The notes below the pieces were generated by a model. That model was given only the letters and a program-made list of their open reading frames with translations, was not told where the DNA came from and did not search any database. Both the position numbers and the translations under genes were made by a program. Source: Streptomyces xiamenensis (lineage in GTDB: Bacteria; Actinomycetota; Actinomycetes; Streptomycetales; Streptomycetaceae). From it: DNA of 64,000 nucleotides. The stretch spans positions 1,984,001 to 2,048,000 of the forward strand of contig NZ_CP009922.3 in the NCBI RefSeq assembly GCF_000993785.3, given 5' to 3'. Of the stretch, positions 21,455 to 31,002 are shown piece by piece (positions within the stretch are counted from its first letter, which is position 1; each line of letters begins with the position of its first letter).

Positions 21455-22798
21455 TCACGCGGTGGGGCGGCCCATCGCCCGGTACGTCCAGCCGGCCTTG
21501 CGCCACACCGCCGGGTCCAGGGTGTTGCGCCCGTCCAGGATGCGGCGCTCGGTGACCACCTCGCTCAGCGCGGCCGGGTCCAGCTCGCCGAACTCGCGCC
21601 ACTCCGTCAGGTGCAGCACGGCGTCCGCGCCCCGGGCCGCGGTCAGCGCGGTGTCCGCGTAGCGCAGGGTGGGGAAGACGGCGCGGGCGTTCTCGGTGCC
21701 CTTGGGGTCGTACACCGTCACCTGGGCGCCCTGGAGGTGGAGCTGGCCCGCGACGTTGAGCGCCGGGGAGTCCCGTACGTCGTCGGAGTCCGGCTTGAAG
21801 GTGGCGCCGAGGATGGCGATCCGCCGGCCGAGCACCGAGCCGCCCAGGGCCTCCTGGGTCAGCTCGATCATGTGGGCGCGGCGCCGCATGTTGATGGAGT
21901 CGACCTCGCGCAGGAAGGTGAGCGCCTGGTCCACGCCGAGCTCACCGGCCCGGGCCATGAAGGCGCGGATGTCCTTGGGCAGGCAGCCGCCGCCGAAGCC
22001 GATGCCGGCCCGCAGGAACTTGTGGCCGATCCGGTCGTCGTACCCGAGCGCCTCGGCCAGCCGCACCACGTCGCCGTCGGCCGCCTCGCAGATCTCGGCC
22101 ATCGCGTTGATGAAGGAGATCTTGGTGGACAGGAAGGCGTTGGCCGCCGTCTTGACCAGCTCGGCCGTGGGCAGGTCGGTGGCCAGGAACGGGGAGCCCT
22201 CGGCGATCGGGGTCGCGTACACCTGGCGCAGCAGCGTCTCGGCGCGCTCTCCGGTGACGCCGGCGACGATCCGGTCGGGGTGCAGCGTGTCCTGGACCGC
22301 GTAGCCCTCGCGCAGGAACTCGGGGTTCCAGGCCAGGTCGATGTCGGCCGCCGCCGGGGCGAGTGAGGAGATGAGCGCGGCGAGCCGGGCGGCGGAGCCG
22401 ACCGGGACGGTGGACTTGCCGACCACCAGCGCCGGGCGGTTCAGATGCGGGGCGAGCGAGGTGACGGCCGCGTCCACGTAGCTCATGTCGCAGGCGTACT
22501 CGCCCGCCTTCTGCGGGGTGGTGACGCAGATGAAGTGCACATCGCCGAACTCCCCGGCCTCCGGGTAGGAGGTGGTGAAGCGCAGCCGCCCCGTCGAGCC
22601 CTCGATGCCGGCCACATGACGGCGCAGCAGCTCTTCGAGGCCCGGCTCGTACATCGGGGCACGGCCTGCTCTGAGCAGGTCGATCTTCTCCTCGGCGATG
22701 TCGAGGCCCAGCACCTCGAAGCCCAGTTCGGCCATGGCGGCGGCATGGGTCGCGCCGAGATAGCCGGTGCCGATGACGGTGATCTTGAGCGGGGGCAT
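21455..22798 (-). CDS. UDP-glucose 6-dehydrogenase family protein
   Basis: The 447-residue protein starts KITVIGTGYLGATHAAAMA, the Rossmann NAD site of nucleotide-sugar dehydrogenases. FIRST-type family blocks follow: KSTVPVGSA, NPEFLREGYAVQD, and GFGGGCLPKD with catalytic Cys272 in the middle of the protein. TFKPDSDDVRDSPAL marks the C-terminal UDP-binding domain. The length fits bacterial UDP-glucose dehydrogenase, which makes UDP-glucuronate, a precursor of acidic wall polymers. A UDP-N-acetylhexosamine substrate cannot be excluded. A leaderless-type -10 precedes the start. Confidence 0.9.
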   Translation of the reverse strand: MPPLKITVIGTGYLGATHAAAMAELGFEVLGLDIAEEKIDLLRAGRAPMYEPGLEELLRRHVAGIEGSTGRLRFTTSYPEAGEFGDVHFICVTTPQKAGEYACDMSYVDAAVTSLAPHLNRPALVVGKSTVPVGSAARLAALISSLAPAAADIDLAWNPEFLREGYAVQDTLHPDRIVAGVTGERAETLLRQVYATPIAEGSPFLATDLPTAELVKTAANAFLSTKISFINAMAEICEAADGDVVRLAEALGYDDRIGHKFLRAGIGFGGGCLPKDIRAFMARAGELGVDQALTFLREVDSINMRRRAHMIELTQEALGGSVLGRRIAILGATFKPDSDDVRDSPALNVAGQLHLQGAQVTVYDPKGTENARAVFPTLRYADTALTAARGADAVLHLTEWREFGELDPAALSEVVTERRILDGRNTLDPAVWRKAGWTYRAMGRPTA

Positions 22799-22804
22799 GA
22801 AGCG

Positions 22805-22810
22805 AGCATA
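22805..22810 (-). promoter_or_regulatory. Leaderless-type -10 (TATGCT) for UDP-glucose dehydrogenase
   Basis: TATGCT ends six bases before the ATG at 22798; no ribosome site is present between them. Confidence 0.45.
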
Positions 22811-22847
22811 GTCCCCGTCTGGCGAGGGGAGGGTCCCAGGATCTAGG

Positions 22848-22862
22848 GTTAAGTTACTTAAC
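22848..22862. promoter_or_regulatory. Perfect palindromic operator candidate GTTAAGT-N-ACTTAAC
   Basis: A 15-base palindrome, all A/T except four G/C pairs' worth of bases, stands out in GC-rich DNA. It lies 41 bases before the acyl-CoA dehydrogenase GTG and 38 bases beyond the divergent dehydrogenase -10. The size and symmetry fit a dimeric TetR- or MarR-type repressor. The regulator is not identifiable from here. Confidence 0.55.
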
Positions 22863-22902
22863 AGTCATTAGCATGGTGGCGCGTCACACAGGAGTGAGAG
22901 CG

Positions 22903-24063
22903 GTGGCAGGAGCAGCGGACTTCGATCTCTACCGGCCGGCCGAGGAGCACGAACTGCTCCGGGAATCCGTCCGCGCCCTCGCCGAGGCGAAGATCGCCCC
23001 GCACGCGGCGGAGGTGGACGAGCAGGGCCGCTTCCCGCAGGAGGCGCTGGACGCCCTGGTGGCCAGTGATCTGCACGCGGTGCACGTGCCCGAGAGCTAC
23101 GGGGGCGGTGGCGCGGACGCCCTGGCCACGGTGATCGTGATCGAGGAGGTGGCGCGGGTGTGCGCCTCCTCCTCCCTCATCCCGGCGGTCAACAAGCTGG
23201 GTTCGATGCCGGTGCTGCTCTCGGGCTCGGAGGAGCTGAAGGCGCGCTACCTGGCGCCGCTGGCGCGGGGCGAGGCGATGTTCTCGTACGCGCTGTCGGA
23301 GCCGGACGCGGGCTCGGACGCCGGCGGCATGCGCACCCGGGCGGTGCGGGACGGCGACACCTACGTCCTCAACGGTGTGAAGCGCTGGATCACCAACGCC
23401 GGGGTCTCCGAGTACTACACGGTGATGGCGGTCACCGACGCGGACAAGCGCACCCGGGGCGGGATCTCGGCATTCGTGGTGGAGAAGGGCGACGAGGGCG
23501 TGTCCTTCGGCGCCCCGGAGAAGAAGCTCGGCATCAAGGGCTCGCCGACCCGCGAGGTCTACCTGGACAACGTCCGCATCCCGGCCGACCGGCTGATCGG
23601 CGAGGAGGGCACCGGCTTCGCCACCGCGATGCGGACCCTGGACCACACCCGGATCACCATCGCGGCGCAAGCGCTGGGTATCGCGCAGGGCGCGCTGGAC
23701 TACGCCAAGGGGTACGTCGCCGAGCGCAAGCAGTTCGGGCGTCCGGTCGGTGACTTCCAGGGCGTGCAGTTCATGCTGGCCGACATGGCGATGAAGCTGG
23801 AGGCGGCCCGCCAGCTGACGTACGCGGCGGCGGCCCGCTCGGAGCGCGGCGACTCGGACCTGACGTTCTTCGGCGCGGCGGCGAAGTGCTACGCCTCGGA
23901 CGCGGCGATGGAGATCACCACGGACGCGGTGCAGTTGCTGGGCGGCTACGGCTACACCCGGGACTACCCGGTGGAGCGGATGATGCGGGACGCCAAGATC
24001 ACCCAGATCTACGAGGGCACCAACCAGATCCAGCGCATCGTGATGGCGCGCAACCTGCCCTGA
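22903..24063 (+). CDS. Acyl-CoA dehydrogenase
   Basis: The 386-residue flavoenzyme (from the GTG at 22903, eight bases after GGAG) has the family blocks [15 protein letters not shown] (FAD contact), [32 protein letters not shown], and [29 protein letters not shown], where the Glu of YEGT is the catalytic base position. It would oxidise an acyl-CoA to the enoyl-CoA, passing electrons to ETF. An ATG at 22873 is in frame but has no ribosome site. The chain-length class cannot be set by eye. A palindrome upstream suggests repressor control. Confidence 0.93.
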   Translation: MAGAADFDLYRPAEEHELLRESVRALAEAKIAPHAAEVDEQGRFPQEALDALVASDLHAVHVPESYGGGGADALATVIVIEEVARVCASSSLIPAVNKLGSMPVLLSGSEELKARYLAPLARGEAMFSYALSEPDAGSDAGGMRTRAVRDGDTYVLNGVKRWITNAGVSEYYTVMAVTDADKRTRGGISAFVVEKGDEGVSFGAPEKKLGIKGSPTREVYLDNVRIPADRLIGEEGTGFATAMRTLDHTRITIAAQALGIAQGALDYAKGYVAERKQFGRPVGDFQGVQFMLADMAMKLEAARQLTYAAAARSERGDSDLTFFGAAAKCYASDAAMEITTDAVQLLGGYGYTRDYPVERMMRDAKITQIYEGTNQIQRIVMARNLP

Positions 24064-24496
24064 ACGGGGTCTGAGGACCATCGGTGTCACATCGTGCGCC
24101 AGGGTTCTCCGGACCGGTTGGGGCGCCTTCCAGGACGCGGCCCGCGGCCGGGGCGACCTCGGTGTCCCTAACCCAACGAGCCCGAACCTCCGCCATCCGC
24201 CACCTTGTCCTCCGGGCCCCGGCACCCGCTCTGCGGAGTTGCTTCCGTGGGTTCGGGGCCACCTCGCGACCTTGCCGTTCCTGGTTCCCCGGGCCGGCAA
24301 GACGCCGAGCGGCCCCCTGCTCGAACGCAGCGAAGCCGGGTGGAGAACTCGGGGGTGGGCAGCCTCGGGTCGCTGCTGTACCGGCGGGCGCCGGGCGAGG
24401 CCGTCGCCACGGCGCCGGCGGTACGCGGCGGCGCGCCGTCGACCGGCCCCGCACCCACGTACGCGCAGGTGCAGGCCCTCGTCGACGGGCCCGGTG
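24064..24496. other. 433-base stretch without a convincing gene
   Basis: This lies between the convergent acyl-CoA dehydrogenase and the PNPOx-like gene. Several short frames are open, but none has family resemblance, a ribosome site or consistent codon bias. One rightward frame ends GSLLYRRAPGEAVATAP and could be a gene remnant. I see no clear terminator hairpin or transposon ends. It may be decayed coding DNA. Confidence 0.4.
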
Positions 24497-25018
24497 TCAC
24501 GTGCCGGTGAGCTTGCCGAGGTCGGGGGCGTAGACGGTCATCCAGTGCGGGTTCAGCCGGTAGTAGACGGCCTCGCGGTTCCAGTCGAAGGCGTCGTCGT
24601 CGCCGTAGAAGTCCTTCAAGTAGGCGAGGAGTTCCTGCCAGTCGGCCGTGGTCTCGGCGTCCTCGGGGTTCAGCTCCTCCACCGTGCCGTGGGTGAACAC
24701 GCCGAGGTCCTCGCCGCGCATGTGCGCGACGCTGGCAGCCGGACGGGCCGCGAGATGACGGGCCTTGGCGGCGTTGCGCGCCGTGCCGAAGTGCCACCGG
24801 CCGTGCAGGAAGTGCCCGTCGGCGCCGCTGATCCGCGGTTCGCCCTTTGCGGTCACCGTGGAGAGGGCGAGCGTGCACATGCCGGTGATGACCCCGGTGA
24901 GCTGCGCCGCCGTGATGGTGCGGCCCTCGACGATCGAGCGGAGGTGTGCGGTCGAGCCGGAGAGGGAGGAGTCGAGGAGGGACTGGAGCTTGTCGAGTTC
25001 TTCTGGGGTCTCGCGCAT
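24497..25018 (-). CDS. Pyridoxamine 5'-phosphate oxidase-like (split-barrel) protein
   Basis: From the ATG at 25018 the protein has 173 residues. LALSTVTAKGEPRISGADGHFLHGRWHFGT and KARHLAARPAASVAHMRGEDLGVFTHG are typical of the FMN- or F420-binding split barrel. The tail EAVYYRLNPHWMTVYAPD also fits the family. Such proteins are oxidoreductases or flavin-binding proteins, and in actinomycetes many use F420, whose synthesis genes are in this window. The cofactor here is not determined. An in-frame ATG at 25060 is an alternative start; neither has a good ribosome site. Confidence 0.82.
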   Translation of the reverse strand: MRETPEELDKLQSLLDSSLSGSTAHLRSIVEGRTITAAQLTGVITGMCTLALSTVTAKGEPRISGADGHFLHGRWHFGTARNAAKARHLAARPAASVAHMRGEDLGVFTHGTVEELNPEDAETTADWQELLAYLKDFYGDDDAFDWNREAVYYRLNPHWMTVYAPDLGKLTGT

Positions 25019-25259
25019 ACGTCCATCGTCGGCCGTAAACCCGACACCCTCTGTCGTCATTGGTGAAGCAGCGGTGAGGTTGCTCCGCGCGGGTCGGGGC
25101 CGCCCCGTACTTCGCGGCCGGCGGAACCTGGAGCCGATACGCCCCCGGAGACCACACACGGTGACAAGGCACCTGTCAGCACCGAGGAACACGCGACACC
25201 TCACCATGCGGCCCTACCGGTCTCAGACCCCTTGAACGGGCCGGGGGAACGGCGGGCGG

Positions 25260-26024
25260 TCAGGGCGCGGAGCCCTGGGCGGCCCGCCGTTTTTCCATGA
25301 GGGCCTCGACCCCGTCCAGGATGAAGTCGAGGCCGTAGAAGAACTCCTCCTCCGGCGTGGTGCGGTCATCCGCGAAGACGCCGGCCTCCACGATCGCGCT
25401 GAGCGCCGGGTAGCGCCCCTCCTCCACCACCCTGGCCAGCACCTGGTGGTACGCGGCGCCCCATTCGGTGTAGGTCAGGCCGGTGGAGGGAGCCGCGCGG
25501 CGGACCACCTCGGCCTGGCGCGCCTCGGTCAGCGCGTAGCCGGAGATCACGCTGAGTACGCCCATCCGGTCCTCGGGGGTGAGCGGGGTGGGCTCCATGG
25601 CGGACAGGCCCGCTTCCATCCAGGCGACGTTGTTGGGCCCCATGGGCGGGGTGCCGATGGGGACGTCGAGCAGCCAGGGCCGAGCCATGAGCACCTGGTA
25701 CTGGGCGTGCGAGAAGGCCCGGACCCGGGCGCGCCACTCGGTGGGCCAGTCGGTGGTCTCCGGCCGCCCGGTCGCCTGTTCGAACATCAGGTCGACGAGG
25801 TCGTCCTTGCCGGGGATGTACCGGTACAGCGACATGGTGGTGACACCCAGGCGCTTGGCGACCTTGCCCATGGTCACCCCGGCCATGCCCTCCGCGTCGG
25901 CGAGCTCCACCGCGGTGTCCACGATCTGATCCACCGTCAGTGAGCCGCGTGGTCCGCGGCTGCCCGGCCGCTGTCTCCGCCACAGCAGGTCGGCCGTGTG
26001 CTCGGGGTCGCGCCGCGCCGCCAT
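25260..26024 (-). CDS. TetR-family repressor of the adjacent DrrAB-type exporter
   Basis: The 254-residue protein has a TetR DNA-binding domain at about 28-75 (LTVDQIVDTAVELADAEGMAGVTMGKVAKRLGVTTMSLYRYIPGKDDLVDLM, key residues GV..MSLYRY). A longer C-terminal ligand domain follows, of the TetR_C type found in tetracycline and anthracycline regulators. A GGAGGAG ribosome site precedes the ATG. It is divergent from the ABC exporter across a 108-base gap that holds two GTGTA-N5-TACAC-type operators, so self- and exporter repression released by a drug ligand is the natural model. Confidence 0.92.
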   Translation of the reverse strand: MAARRDPEHTADLLWRRQRPGSRGPRGSLTVDQIVDTAVELADAEGMAGVTMGKVAKRLGVTTMSLYRYIPGKDDLVDLMFEQATGRPETTDWPTEWRARVRAFSHAQYQVLMARPWLLDVPIGTPPMGPNNVAWMEAGLSAMEPTPLTPEDRMGVLSVISGYALTEARQAEVVRRAAPSTGLTYTEWGAAYHQVLARVVEEGRYPALSAIVEAGVFADDRTTPEEEFFYGLDFILDGVEALMEKRRAAQGSAP

Positions 26025-26065
26025 GCCGTTCTCCTCCGCTCCCGTTCACGATTGACGCCATCTTA

Positions 26066-26109
26066 AAACTGTGTATCTTGTAAACGGTAGTGTACTTGAT
26101 ACACAGTTT
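26066..26109. promoter_or_regulatory. Paired TetR operators in the divergent promoter
   Basis: AAACTGTGTATC (26066-26077) and GATACACAGTTT (26098-26109) form a perfect 12-base inverted repeat around a 20-base centre. Inside are two similar 15-mers, GTGTATCTTGTAAAC (26071-26085) and GTGTACTTGATACAC (26090-26104), 19 bases apart, nearly two helical turns. This is the expected layout for two TetR dimers covering both divergent promoters. Confidence 0.8.
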
Positions 26110-26132
26110 CGGGGACGGGAAAGGCACCACCC

Positions 26133-27091
<959 letters not shown>

Positions 27092-27095
<4 letters not shown>

Positions 27096-27892
27096 GGAAG
27101 CTCCGTCCGGCGGCGGCCGACAGCTGGGTGATGACGGGCCGCAACATGGCGCACGTGGTGCGCTCGCCCGAAGAGATCGGCATCTACTTCACGCTGCCGA
27201 TCATGTTCGTGCTGGTCTTCGGCTACGTCTTCGGCAGCGGCATGCAGCTGCCGGACGGCGGCAACTACCGGGAGTTCCTGCTGCCGGGCGTGTTCGCGAT
27301 GACCATGCTGTACGGGATGGGGGCCACCGCCACCTCGGTCGCGCACGACGCCCAGCGCGGGGTGGTGGACCGGTTCCGTTCGCTGCCGATCGCTCGCTCG
27401 GCGCTGCTGACCGGGCGCAGCGTCGCCGATCTGTTCCGGGCGCTGCTGGAGATGACCGTCCTGGTGGTCTGCGGGCTGCTGGTGGGCTGGACCTGGCACC
27501 GCGGCATCGGGTACGCGCTGCTGGCGGTGGCGCTGGTGCTGGCGCTGCGGATCGCGATGACCTGGGTCGGGATCTTCGTGGGGCTGCTGGTGCCCAACCC
27601 GGACACGGTCGGCGTCATCGTCTTCCCGCTGGCCTTCCCGCTGACCGCGGTCTCCAACGTGTTCGTGGCGCCCGAGCTGATGCCGGGCTGGCTCGGCACG
27701 ATCTCGGCGTGGAACCCGCTGTCGGCGACGGTGGCGGCGATCCGGGAGCTGTTCGGCAACCCGGGTCCGCACACGGCGGGCGCCAGTTGGCCGACGGAGC
27801 ACGCGCTGGCGCTCGCCGTCGCGTGGCCGGTGCTCCTGGTCGCGGTGTTCGCGCCGCTGGCGGTGCGCCGCTACCAGAACCTCAGCCGCTGA
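27092..27892 (+). CDS. DrrB-type ABC-2 permease
   Basis: The 266-residue integral membrane protein has about six hydrophobic segments, beginning EIGIYFTLPIMFVLVFGYVFG. The conserved ABC-2 stretch is AHDAQRGVVDRFRSLPIARSALLTGR, followed by LLVPNPDTVGVIVFPLAFPLTAVSNVFV. This is the membrane half of the exporter. Translation is coupled to the ATPase by a four-base overlap. The strong hairpin at 27919-27955 ends the unit. Confidence 0.92.
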
Positions 27893-27918
27893 GCCGGGGC
27901 CCGGGCCGGCAGGAGAAC

Positions 27919-27955
27919 GCCCGCCCCGCCGTCCACGGGGGGCGGCGGGGCGGGC
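27919..27955. terminator. Bidirectional terminator hairpin
   Basis: GCCCGCCCCGCCG (27919-27931) pairs perfectly with 27943-27955 around an 11-base loop, between the convergent permease and M23 peptidase genes. Confidence 0.75.
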
Positions 27956-27986
27956 GGGGCCGGTGCGGGCGGCCGTCGGGGAGGCG

Positions 27987-28769
27987 TCAGAGAGTGACGC
28001 CCTGGGCCCGCAGGAAGGCCAGCGGATCGATGTCCGAGCCGTAGTCGGCGCCGGTCCTGATCTCGAAGTGCAGGTGCGGCCCGGTGCTGTTGCCGGTGCT
28101 GCCGACGCCGCCGATCTGGTCACCGGCGGACACCGACTGGCCGGCGCTCACCGAGAGCGAGGACAGGTGGGCGTACTGGCTGTAGTGGCCGTCCGCGTGC
28201 TTGATGACGACCTGGTTGCCGTAGCTGCCGCCGTCGCCGGCCGAGATGACCTCGCCGTCGCCCACGGCCAGCACCGGGGTGCCGGTGGCGGCCGGGAAGT
28301 CGATACCGGTGTGGTAGCCGCTGGCCCACATGGAGCCGGCCACCTTGTAGCCGGTCGCCAGGGCGCCGTCGGCGATCGGGGAGACCCAGCCGCCGGTCGC
28401 CGGGGCGGGCTCCGCCGCGGGGGTCTCCACCTCGGCGGTGGCCGTCTTGGTGCCCGCGTAGGTGGACAGCTCCAGCTTCAGGCCGGGCTTGATGAGACCG
28501 GCGTCGGCGCCGATGGCGGCCTTGTTGTCGGCGTACAGACCCTTCCAGCCGCCCTCCAGGCCCAGGTCGCGGGCGATCTTGCTGAGGGTGTCACCGGCCT
28601 TGACCGTGTACGTGGCGGTGACGGCCGGCTGGTCGGCGGCGTGTGCGGCACCGGCGGTGGCCAGCGGCACGGCGATGCCGGCGCCGCCTATGGCCAGCAG
28701 CACGGAGGCACGGGTGAGGCGGGTGAAGCGATGGGCGCGCGAGGCGCGGTGACGACCGCGTCCGGACAT
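27987..28769 (-). CDS. Secreted LysM-M23 peptidoglycan endopeptidase
   Basis: The 260-residue protein has a signal peptide (RASVLLAIGGAGIAVPLATA, cleavage near AAHA-AD), a LysM domain (YTVKAGDTLSKIARDLGL), an Ala/Pro linker, and a C-terminal M23 domain with zinc ligands in YHTGIDFPA (HxxxD) and GPHLHFEIR (HxH). It would cut peptide cross-bridges of the wall. A GAGAGGAG ribosome site precedes the ATG. The leader holds a c-di-AMP riboswitch, so expression should fall when c-di-AMP is high, as for resuscitation and wall hydrolases in actinomycetes. Confidence 0.94.
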   Translation of the reverse strand: MSGRGRHRASRAHRFTRLTRASVLLAIGGAGIAVPLATAGAAHAADQPAVTATYTVKAGDTLSKIARDLGLEGGWKGLYADNKAAIGADAGLIKPGLKLELSTYAGTKTATAEVETPAAEPAPATGGWVSPIADGALATGYKVAGSMWASGYHTGIDFPAATGTPVLAVGDGEVISAGDGGSYGNQVVIKHADGHYSQYAHLSSLSVSAGQSVSAGDQIGGVGSTGNSTGPHLHFEIRTGADYGSDIDPLAFLRAQGVTL

Positions 28770-28785
28770 ACGGGGCTCCTCTCAT

Positions 28786-28970
28786 CGCCTGCGAGGTGAG
28801 CTGTCGGGTTCGGGCCGAGAAGGAGCCCGGCCACTGCCGTCGGACGAGCCGCGCGGCGGTGGCTTCACCCCGAGCCGGTCCGTGCTGCGTACGGGCCGGC
28901 GGGAAGTGGTTCCCCCGCTCCTGTCATGGGGAAGGACTGCGTTTCCGTGGCCGGTGACAGGATTGGGCGT
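28786..28970 (-). ncRNA. ydaO-type c-di-AMP riboswitch
   Basis: Read leftward, the leader has the hallmark blocks of the ydaO/yuaA RNA in order: GGGGGAACC, GGGGTGAAGCC, GGCCGGGCTCCTTCTCGG, and the near-invariant 3' block beginning CCCGAACCCGACAGCT (28815-28786) ending GCAGGCG. It sits between a promoter at 29006-29035 and the M23 gene, only 16 bases before the ATG. The class binds two c-di-AMP molecules and usually switches expression off, controlling potassium/osmotic or wall-hydrolase genes. The 5' boundary is approximate. Confidence 0.9.
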
Positions 28971-29005
28971 CCGGTCGCGGATCGTCGCGGGTGCGACGCG
29001 GGAGC

Positions 29006-29035
29006 ACCGTAATCCCGTTAATTCGGACAAGACAA
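29006..29035 (-). promoter_or_regulatory. Vegetative-type promoter for the riboswitch and M23 gene
   Basis: TTGTCT (29035-29030) and TACGGT (29011-29006) are spaced 18 bases apart. Transcription would start near 28999, about 30 bases before the riboswitch core. Confidence 0.55.
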
Positions 29036-29072
29036 CAAGCGGCGGCGGGCGCGGGCTTGATCACGCAACGGA

Positions 29073-29108
29073 AACGGGAATGATCACCTTCGGGCGATCA
29101 TTCCCGTT
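29073..29108 (-). terminator. Terminator of the purK-purE-dipeptidase operon
   Basis: A 13-base perfect stem (AACGGGAATGATC and its complement) with a 10-base loop is followed in the leftward direction by TTTCCGTT. It lies 141 bases past the dipeptidase stop and upstream of the M23 promoter. Confidence 0.75.
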
Positions 29109-29248
29109 CCGCGCCAACTTCAGGTGTGAATGTCCGACTTGCCGACCTTGCGGAGCGGCGCCCCGCGCCTCGCCGGAACCCCTTCAGGGGCAGAAAGTGA
29201 GGTCAGTCACCACGCACTCCCCAAGAGGCGCTATCCCACCCAATGTTC

Positions 29249-30466
29249 TCAATGTCCGGAATCGGCGGCGGGGCCGTCCAACTGCTCGATGGTGGCGTTC
29301 GAGGGACCGCGCCGGGCGCCGGGACCGGCGGCCACCGTCTCCGCGTCACGCAGCACCCGGACCGCGTTCTGCCAGGTCAGCTTGGCCAGATCGGCGTCCG
29401 ACCAGCCGCGCCGCAGCAGCTCCGCGATGAGGTTGGGGTAGCCCGCCACCGAGTCAAGACCCTGGGGCAGGAACGCCGTGCCGTCGAAGTCACCGCCGAT
29501 ACCGAGGTGATCGACGCCCGCCACCTCGCGCATGTGGTCCAGGTGATCGGCCACCGTCGCCGGGGTTGCCACCGGACGCGGGTGAGCCTCCTCGAAGGCC
29601 CGCTGGACGCGCATGCCGGCTTCCGTGGTGTCCAGGTGGTGCAGCCCGTGCGCCCGCATGTTCTCGTCCGCGCGGCGCGTCCACTCCACCGCGGCCGGCA
29701 GCACGAACTTCGGCACGAAGGTCGCCATCGCCACCCCGCCGTTGCCCGGCAGCGCGGCCAGCACGTCATCGGGGATGTTGCGCGGGTGGTCGCACACGGC
29801 GCGCGCCGAGGAGTGCGAGAAGATCACCGGCGCCTCGCTGACCCGCAGCGCGTCGCGCATGGTGTCGGCGGAGACGTGGGAGAGATCGACGAGCATGCCG
29901 ATCCGGTTCATCTCGCGCACGACCTCCTCGCCGAACGCGCTGAGGCCGCCGTGCCGGGGCTCGTCGGTCGCCGAGTCCGCCCAGTCGATGGTGTCGTTGT
30001 GGGTGAGCGTCATGTAGCGCACGCCCAGCGCGTACAGGGCGCGCAGCGTGGCCAGCGAGTTGTTGATGGAGTGCCCGCCCTCGGCGCCCATCAGGGAGGC
30101 GATCCGGCCCTCGGCGCGTGCCTTCTCCATCTCGTCCGCCGAGGCCGCCGGGGCGAGTTCGCCGGGGTGGCGGGCGAGCAGCTGCCGTACGACGTCGATC
30201 TGCTCCAGGGTGGAGCTGACCGCCGCGTCGCCGGCGTAGTCGGAGCGGGTGTACACCGACCAGAACTGCGCGCCGACCCCGCCCGCCCGCAGCCGCGGCA
30301 GGTCGGTGTGCAGGTGGGCGCTCTGGTCGGTGGCGATGTCGCGCCGGTCCAGGTCGTAGCGGACCTGCTCGCGCAGCGCCCACGGCAGATCGTTGTGGCC
30401 GTCCACCACGGGGTGCTCGGCGAGCAGCGCGCGGGCCCGCCCCAGGTGTGCGCTCAGGTCGCTCAC
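29249..30466 (-). CDS. Membrane dipeptidase family (M19) zinc dipeptidase
   Basis: The 405-residue protein has the M19 zinc-site entry [12 protein letters not shown] (HxD), the bridging Glu in [12 protein letters not shown], the His pair region VDLSHVS and [10 protein letters not shown], and [11 protein letters not shown] as the C-terminal acidic site. Renal-dipeptidase relatives hydrolyse dipeptides, including some with D-residues. It has no signal peptide and is probably cytoplasmic. The ATG overlaps the purE stop (ATGA), a known actinobacterial linkage of unclear logic. Confidence 0.93.
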   Translation of the reverse strand: MSDLSAHLGRARALLAEHPVVDGHNDLPWALREQVRYDLDRRDIATDQSAHLHTDLPRLRAGGVGAQFWSVYTRSDYAGDAAVSSTLEQIDVVRQLLARHPGELAPAASADEMEKARAEGRIASLMGAEGGHSINNSLATLRALYALGVRYMTLTHNDTIDWADSATDEPRHGGLSAFGEEVVREMNRIGMLVDLSHVSADTMRDALRVSEAPVIFSHSSARAVCDHPRNIPDDVLAALPGNGGVAMATFVPKFVLPAAVEWTRRADENMRAHGLHHLDTTEAGMRVQRAFEEAHPRPVATPATVADHLDHMREVAGVDHLGIGGDFDGTAFLPQGLDSVAGYPNLIAELLRRGWSDADLAKLTWQNAVRVLRDAETVAAGPGARRGPSNATIEQLDGPAADSGH

Positions 30467-31002
30467 CGGGGGGCCTCCCCGTCCTTGCCCAGCGAGGCCC
30501 GCAGCTTGCGGCCCTTCTCGGTGGCCTGCGCGTTGAGCACGGTCTGGAAGTCCCGCATCCGGTCGCGCAGCTTCGGGTCGTGCGCGGCGAGGATGCGTAC
30601 CGCCAGCAGTCCGGCGTTGCGGGCGCCGCCCACCGAGACGGTGGCGACCGGCACCCCGGCCGGCATCTGCACGATGGACAGCAGCGAGTCCATGCCGTCC
30701 AGGTGCTTGAGCGGCACCGGGACGCCGATGACGGGCAGCGGGGTGAGGGCGGCGAGCATGCCGGGCAGGTGGGCGGCGCCGCCGGCGCCGGCGATGATGG
30801 TCTTCAGCCCGCGCTCGGCGGCCCGTTCGCCGTAGGTGACCATCTCGCGCGGCATGCGGTGCGCGGAGACCACGTCGGCCTCGTAGGGCACCTCGAACTC
30901 GTCGAGGGCCTGGGCGGCGGCCTGCATCACCGGCCAGTCGGAGTCGGAGCCCATGACCAGGCCGACCACGGGGGGTGCGGCCGGCGCGTTACGGATGCTC
31001 AT
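30463..31002 (-). CDS. purE: N5-carboxyaminoimidazole ribonucleotide mutase
   Basis: The 179-residue protein has the class I PurE core: [14 protein letters not shown] at the phosphate site, VVSAHRMP with the catalytic His, and [17 protein letters not shown]. It moves CO2 from N5-CAIR to C4, giving CAIR in purine synthesis. Its ATG overlaps the purK stop by four bases, and its own stop overlaps the dipeptidase start, so the three genes form one tight leftward operon. The tail ([15 protein letters not shown]) is slightly longer than in enteric PurE. Confidence 0.96.
   Translation of the reverse strand: MSIRNAPAAPPVVGLVMGSDSDWPVMQAAAQALDEFEVPYEADVVSAHRMPREMVTYGERAAERGLKTIIAGAGGAAHLPGMLAALTPLPVIGVPVPLKHLDGMDSLLSIVQMPAGVPVATVSVGGARNAGLLAVRILAAHDPKLRDRMRDFQTVLNAQATEKGRKLRASLGKDGEAPR

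Noticed and set aside
24205..24510. Rightward 101-residue frame between the acyl-CoA dehydrogenase and PNPOx-like genes
   Set aside because: No ribosome site, no recognisable motif, and it overlaps the end of the PNPOx-like gene.
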